A DNA stretch of 64,000 nt, taken from NCBI RefSeq assembly GCF_013035425.1, contig NZ_WQHX01000003.1:261001-325000 (forward strand), written 5' to 3'. Positions 62,106-64,000 of the stretch are shown piece after piece. The DNA comes from Ruegeria arenilitoris (GTDB taxonomy: Bacteria > Pseudomonadota > Alphaproteobacteria > Rhodobacterales > Rhodobacteraceae). Every line of letters begins with the position of its first letter. Position 1 is the stretch's first letter. Both the position numbers and the translations under genes were made by a program. The notes beneath the pieces were generated by a model that was not told the origin of the DNA, searched no databases, and saw only the letters and a program-made list of their open reading frames with translations.

Positions 62106-64000
62106 ATGAGCAATGATTCCGGATTGCGTTTGGCAATCGATATCGGTGGAACGTTCACCGACACCGTTCTAATTCAAGGACCCTCGCAGATTTTGGCGAC
62201 AACCAAAACTCCGACGACACCTGATCAGCCAGCCGTGGGTGCCATTGAAGGTGCGCGTTCGGTTCTGAAAGAGGCAGGTCGTGATTGGAGCCAGATCAAC
62301 GGTATGATCCACGGCACGACGCTGGCAACCAACGCGCTAATTGAACGTCGCGGGGCAAGGGTAGCCACAGTTACGACCGAGGGCTTCAGGGACATCCTCG
62401 AGATTGGATACGAGCGACGTTACTCTCAATACGCAATCAATTTGGTCAAACCAGATTTGCTTGTGCCGCGTACTCGGGCACTGACAATCGGAGGACGCGT
62501 GGATGCCCATGGAAAGGAACTGACGCAACTTGACGAAGGTGCAGTGTTAAGGCTGGTCGCTGATCTGCAAAGATTGAATTGCAAGGCTGTAGCCATTTGC
62601 CTCATGCACTCTTACGCAAACCCTGCGCAAGAGTTGCGATTGCGCGCGCTGTTGACTGAAAACGTGCCGGACCTTGTGGTTTCACTAAGTCACGAAGTAA
62701 GCCCAGAGGCACGTGAATTCGACCGGCTCTGCACGACTGTTGCGAATGCCTACATTCAGCCGTTGATGGGCAAGTATTTGGCTGACTTTAAGGCGCGCTT
62801 TGCCGCTGAGGGTTTGAAATGCCCAATTTTGATGATGACTGCGGGTGGAGGGATGACAACAGTCGAAACGGCGGCTCGTCTGCCAATTCGTTTGGTTGAA
62901 TCCGGGCCAGCGGGCGGGGCCATCCTTGCATCACAAATTGCCGAAGAAGTCGACGTGAGAAAAGTCCTGTCCTTCGATATGGGGGGCACAACCGCCAAGC
63001 TTTGTCTAATTGATGATTTCCGCCCCCAAACAGCGAGGAAATTCGAAATATCGCGCGCCGAACGATTTATCAAGGGTTCAGGGATGCCAGTCCGAATTCC
63101 TGTAATCGAAATGATAGAAATCGGTGCAGGTGGTGGGTCAATTGCCAGTTTGGACAGGCTGAACCGGCTTTGCGTCGGCCCGCAAAGCGCAGGCTCCGAT
63201 CCGGGCCCGGCCGGTTTTGGCAAAGGGGGCATTAACCCAACTGTGACCGACGCAGATATATCTCAAGGTTATATTGATCCGGATCGTTTCGCTGAGGGAC
63301 GGCTGCAAGTTGATCGCGCTGCCTCAGATCGCTCTGTGTCGGCCCATATAGGTTCGAGGCTGTCAATGGAAACAGATGACGCAGCTTTTGCGATCAGCGA
63401 GATCGTAGACGAGAACATGGCAAGCGCTGGGCGTATGCATGCAGTAGAGTCAGGCAAGGATCTGAGCGCTCGTTTGATGATTGCGTTTGGTGGCAACGGA
63501 CCGTTGCACGCGACCCGTGTCGCAAGGCGATCGCAGGTTAGGCGCATTTTGATACCGCGTGATCCCGGGGTTGGGTCCGCAGTTGGATTTTTGTTTGCGC
63601 CAGTTTCCTTTGAAATCGTCAGATCTTTTTACACAACCATAGATTCGCTTGATTTATTTAAGCTGAACAGTTTCTTCGCGGACCTTTATGACGAAGCAGA
63701 AGAGGTCGTGCGCGCGGGCGCGCCGGACGCAACTTTGCGAACCCGGCGGGTGGCGTTTATGCGGTATCACGGTCAGGGTCACGAAATTGAGGTCGAGTTG
63801 CCAAACAGGACGCTGACCTTTGACGACCTCGAAAATCTGCGTAGCGACTTTGAGTCAGAATATATTGGGCAATTCAAGCGCATCGTACCGGGTATGACGA
63901 TAGAGGTGTTAAACTGGGGGCTTACCGTTTCCGCTCCGGTTCCAGCGCCTTTAAAACATACCAACATGATCGAAGGTCAACCTGTCGACGCTTGGGAAAC
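62106..64000 (+). CDS. Hydantoinase/oxoprolinase A subunit, HyuA type (runs off right edge)
   Basis: About 631 residues are in the window; family members have about 690, so the C-terminus is missing. LAIDIGGTFTDTV is the N-terminal nucleotide-binding motif, then MIHGTTLATNALIERRGA, SHEVSPEAREFDR, MTAGGGMTTVETAARLPIRLVESGPAGGAI and FDMGGTTAKLCLI. These are hallmarks of ATP-dependent hydantoinase/N-methylhydantoinase/5-oxoprolinase A subunits. A HyuB partner would be expected beyond the window edge. The ATG lacks a strong ribosome site, but the start matches the family. Confidence 0.9.
   Translation, partial: MSNDSGLRLAIDIGGTFTDTVLIQGPSQILATTKTPTTPDQPAVGAIEGARSVLKEAGRDWSQINGMIHGTTLATNALIERRGARVATVTTEGFRDILEIGYERRYSQYAINLVKPDLLVPRTRALTIGGRVDAHGKELTQLDEGAVLRLVADLQRLNCKAVAICLMHSYANPAQELRLRALLTENVPDLVVSLSHEVSPEAREFDRLCTTVANAYIQPLMGKYLADFKARFAAEGLKCPILMMTAGGGMTTVETAARLPIRLVESGPAGGAILASQIAEEVDVRKVLSFDMGGTTAKLCLIDDFRPQTARKFEISRAERFIKGSGMPVRIPVIEMIEIGAGGGSIASLDRLNRLCVGPQSAGSDPGPAGFGKGGINPTVTDADISQGYIDPDRFAEGRLQVDRAASDRSVSAHIGSRLSMETDDAAFAISEIVDENMASAGRMHAVESGKDLSARLMIAFGGNGPLHATRVARRSQVRRILIPRDPGVGSAVGFLFAPVSFEIVRSFYTTIDSLDLFKLNSFFADLYDEAEEVVRAGAPDATLRTRRVAFMRYHGQGHEIEVELPNRTLTFDDLENLRSDFESEYIGQFKRIVPGMTIEVLNWGLTVSAPVPAPLKHTNMIEGQPVDAWE

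Noticed and set aside
1-64000. CRISPR arrays, insertion sequences, tRNA or rRNA genes, prophage
   Set aside because: No regularly spaced direct repeats, transposase or integrase genes, phage structural genes, or recognisable structural RNA genes were found when reading through the window.

Overview
The window looks like a chromosomal stretch of a marine alphaproteobacterium of the Rhodobacterales (Roseobacter group). The reasons are gene content and order: a betaine-type ABC cluster with a permease carrying an N-terminal membrane extension, a frcRBCAK-type sugar operon, two back-to-back branched-chain-type (HAAT) transporters of which the second is urtABCDE, an Anbu/ATP-grasp/alpha-E/transglutaminase cluster, and repeated class III nucleotide cyclases with accessory domains. 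This is inference from protein families; no rRNA or other phylogenetic marker is present. No tRNA, rRNA, insertion sequence, prophage or CRISPR array was recognised.

Layout. 1-571: 5'-proximal part of a FAD amine oxidase, coupled to a ChrR-type cupin (568-1239) behind a TetR-like operator. 1481-5845: an M20 amidohydrolase, a SnoaL-like protein, a relic of a cyclase gene (3534-3698), an orphan ParA, and a divergent MarR/VOC pair sharing a strong inverted operator. 5881-11645: secreted DUF3299 and MBL-fold proteins, a GAF-GAF-cyclase, a small secreted protein, and a MaoC/cupin pair. 12032-19138: a LacI regulator and a betaine-type uptake system (proV, split permease, proX) with a large DUF1989-GcvT fusion; two LacI-type palindromes lie between the divergent transcripts. 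19766-33385: a cyclase-TPR protein, an SHMT-like enzyme with a divergent LysR regulator, a tandem pair of paralogous secreted proteins, a PLP decarboxylase, a sulfatase, a beta-hydroxyacid dehydrogenase, an aminotransferase and a ROK regulator.

33560-37206 is a fructose-type operon (frcBCAK) with the divergent ROK gene as its probable regulator. 37634-49670 holds two complete HAAT transporters in series, separated by one small secreted protein. 49861-55202 has a Tat-exported amidohydrolase, a cyclase fused to an alpha/beta hydrolase, a tiny ORF and a lipoprotein of the phospholipase D superfamily. 55374-59285 is the conserved ATP-grasp / alpha-E / transglutaminase / Anbu peptidase operon. 59394-61775 is a polar amino acid ABC transporter, divergent from a HyuA-type hydantoinase that runs off the right edge.

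Main themes are scavenging of organic nitrogen and osmolytes (betaine-type solutes, urea or amides, amino acids, hydantoins) together with one-carbon and amino acid processing. The most unusual points are the in-frame amber codon that splits the betaine permease, the three-part DUF1989-GcvT fusion under LacI-type operators, the paralogous four-cysteine secreted pair, the Anbu cluster, and hairpins placed after the binding-protein gene in each transporter operon that has room for one.
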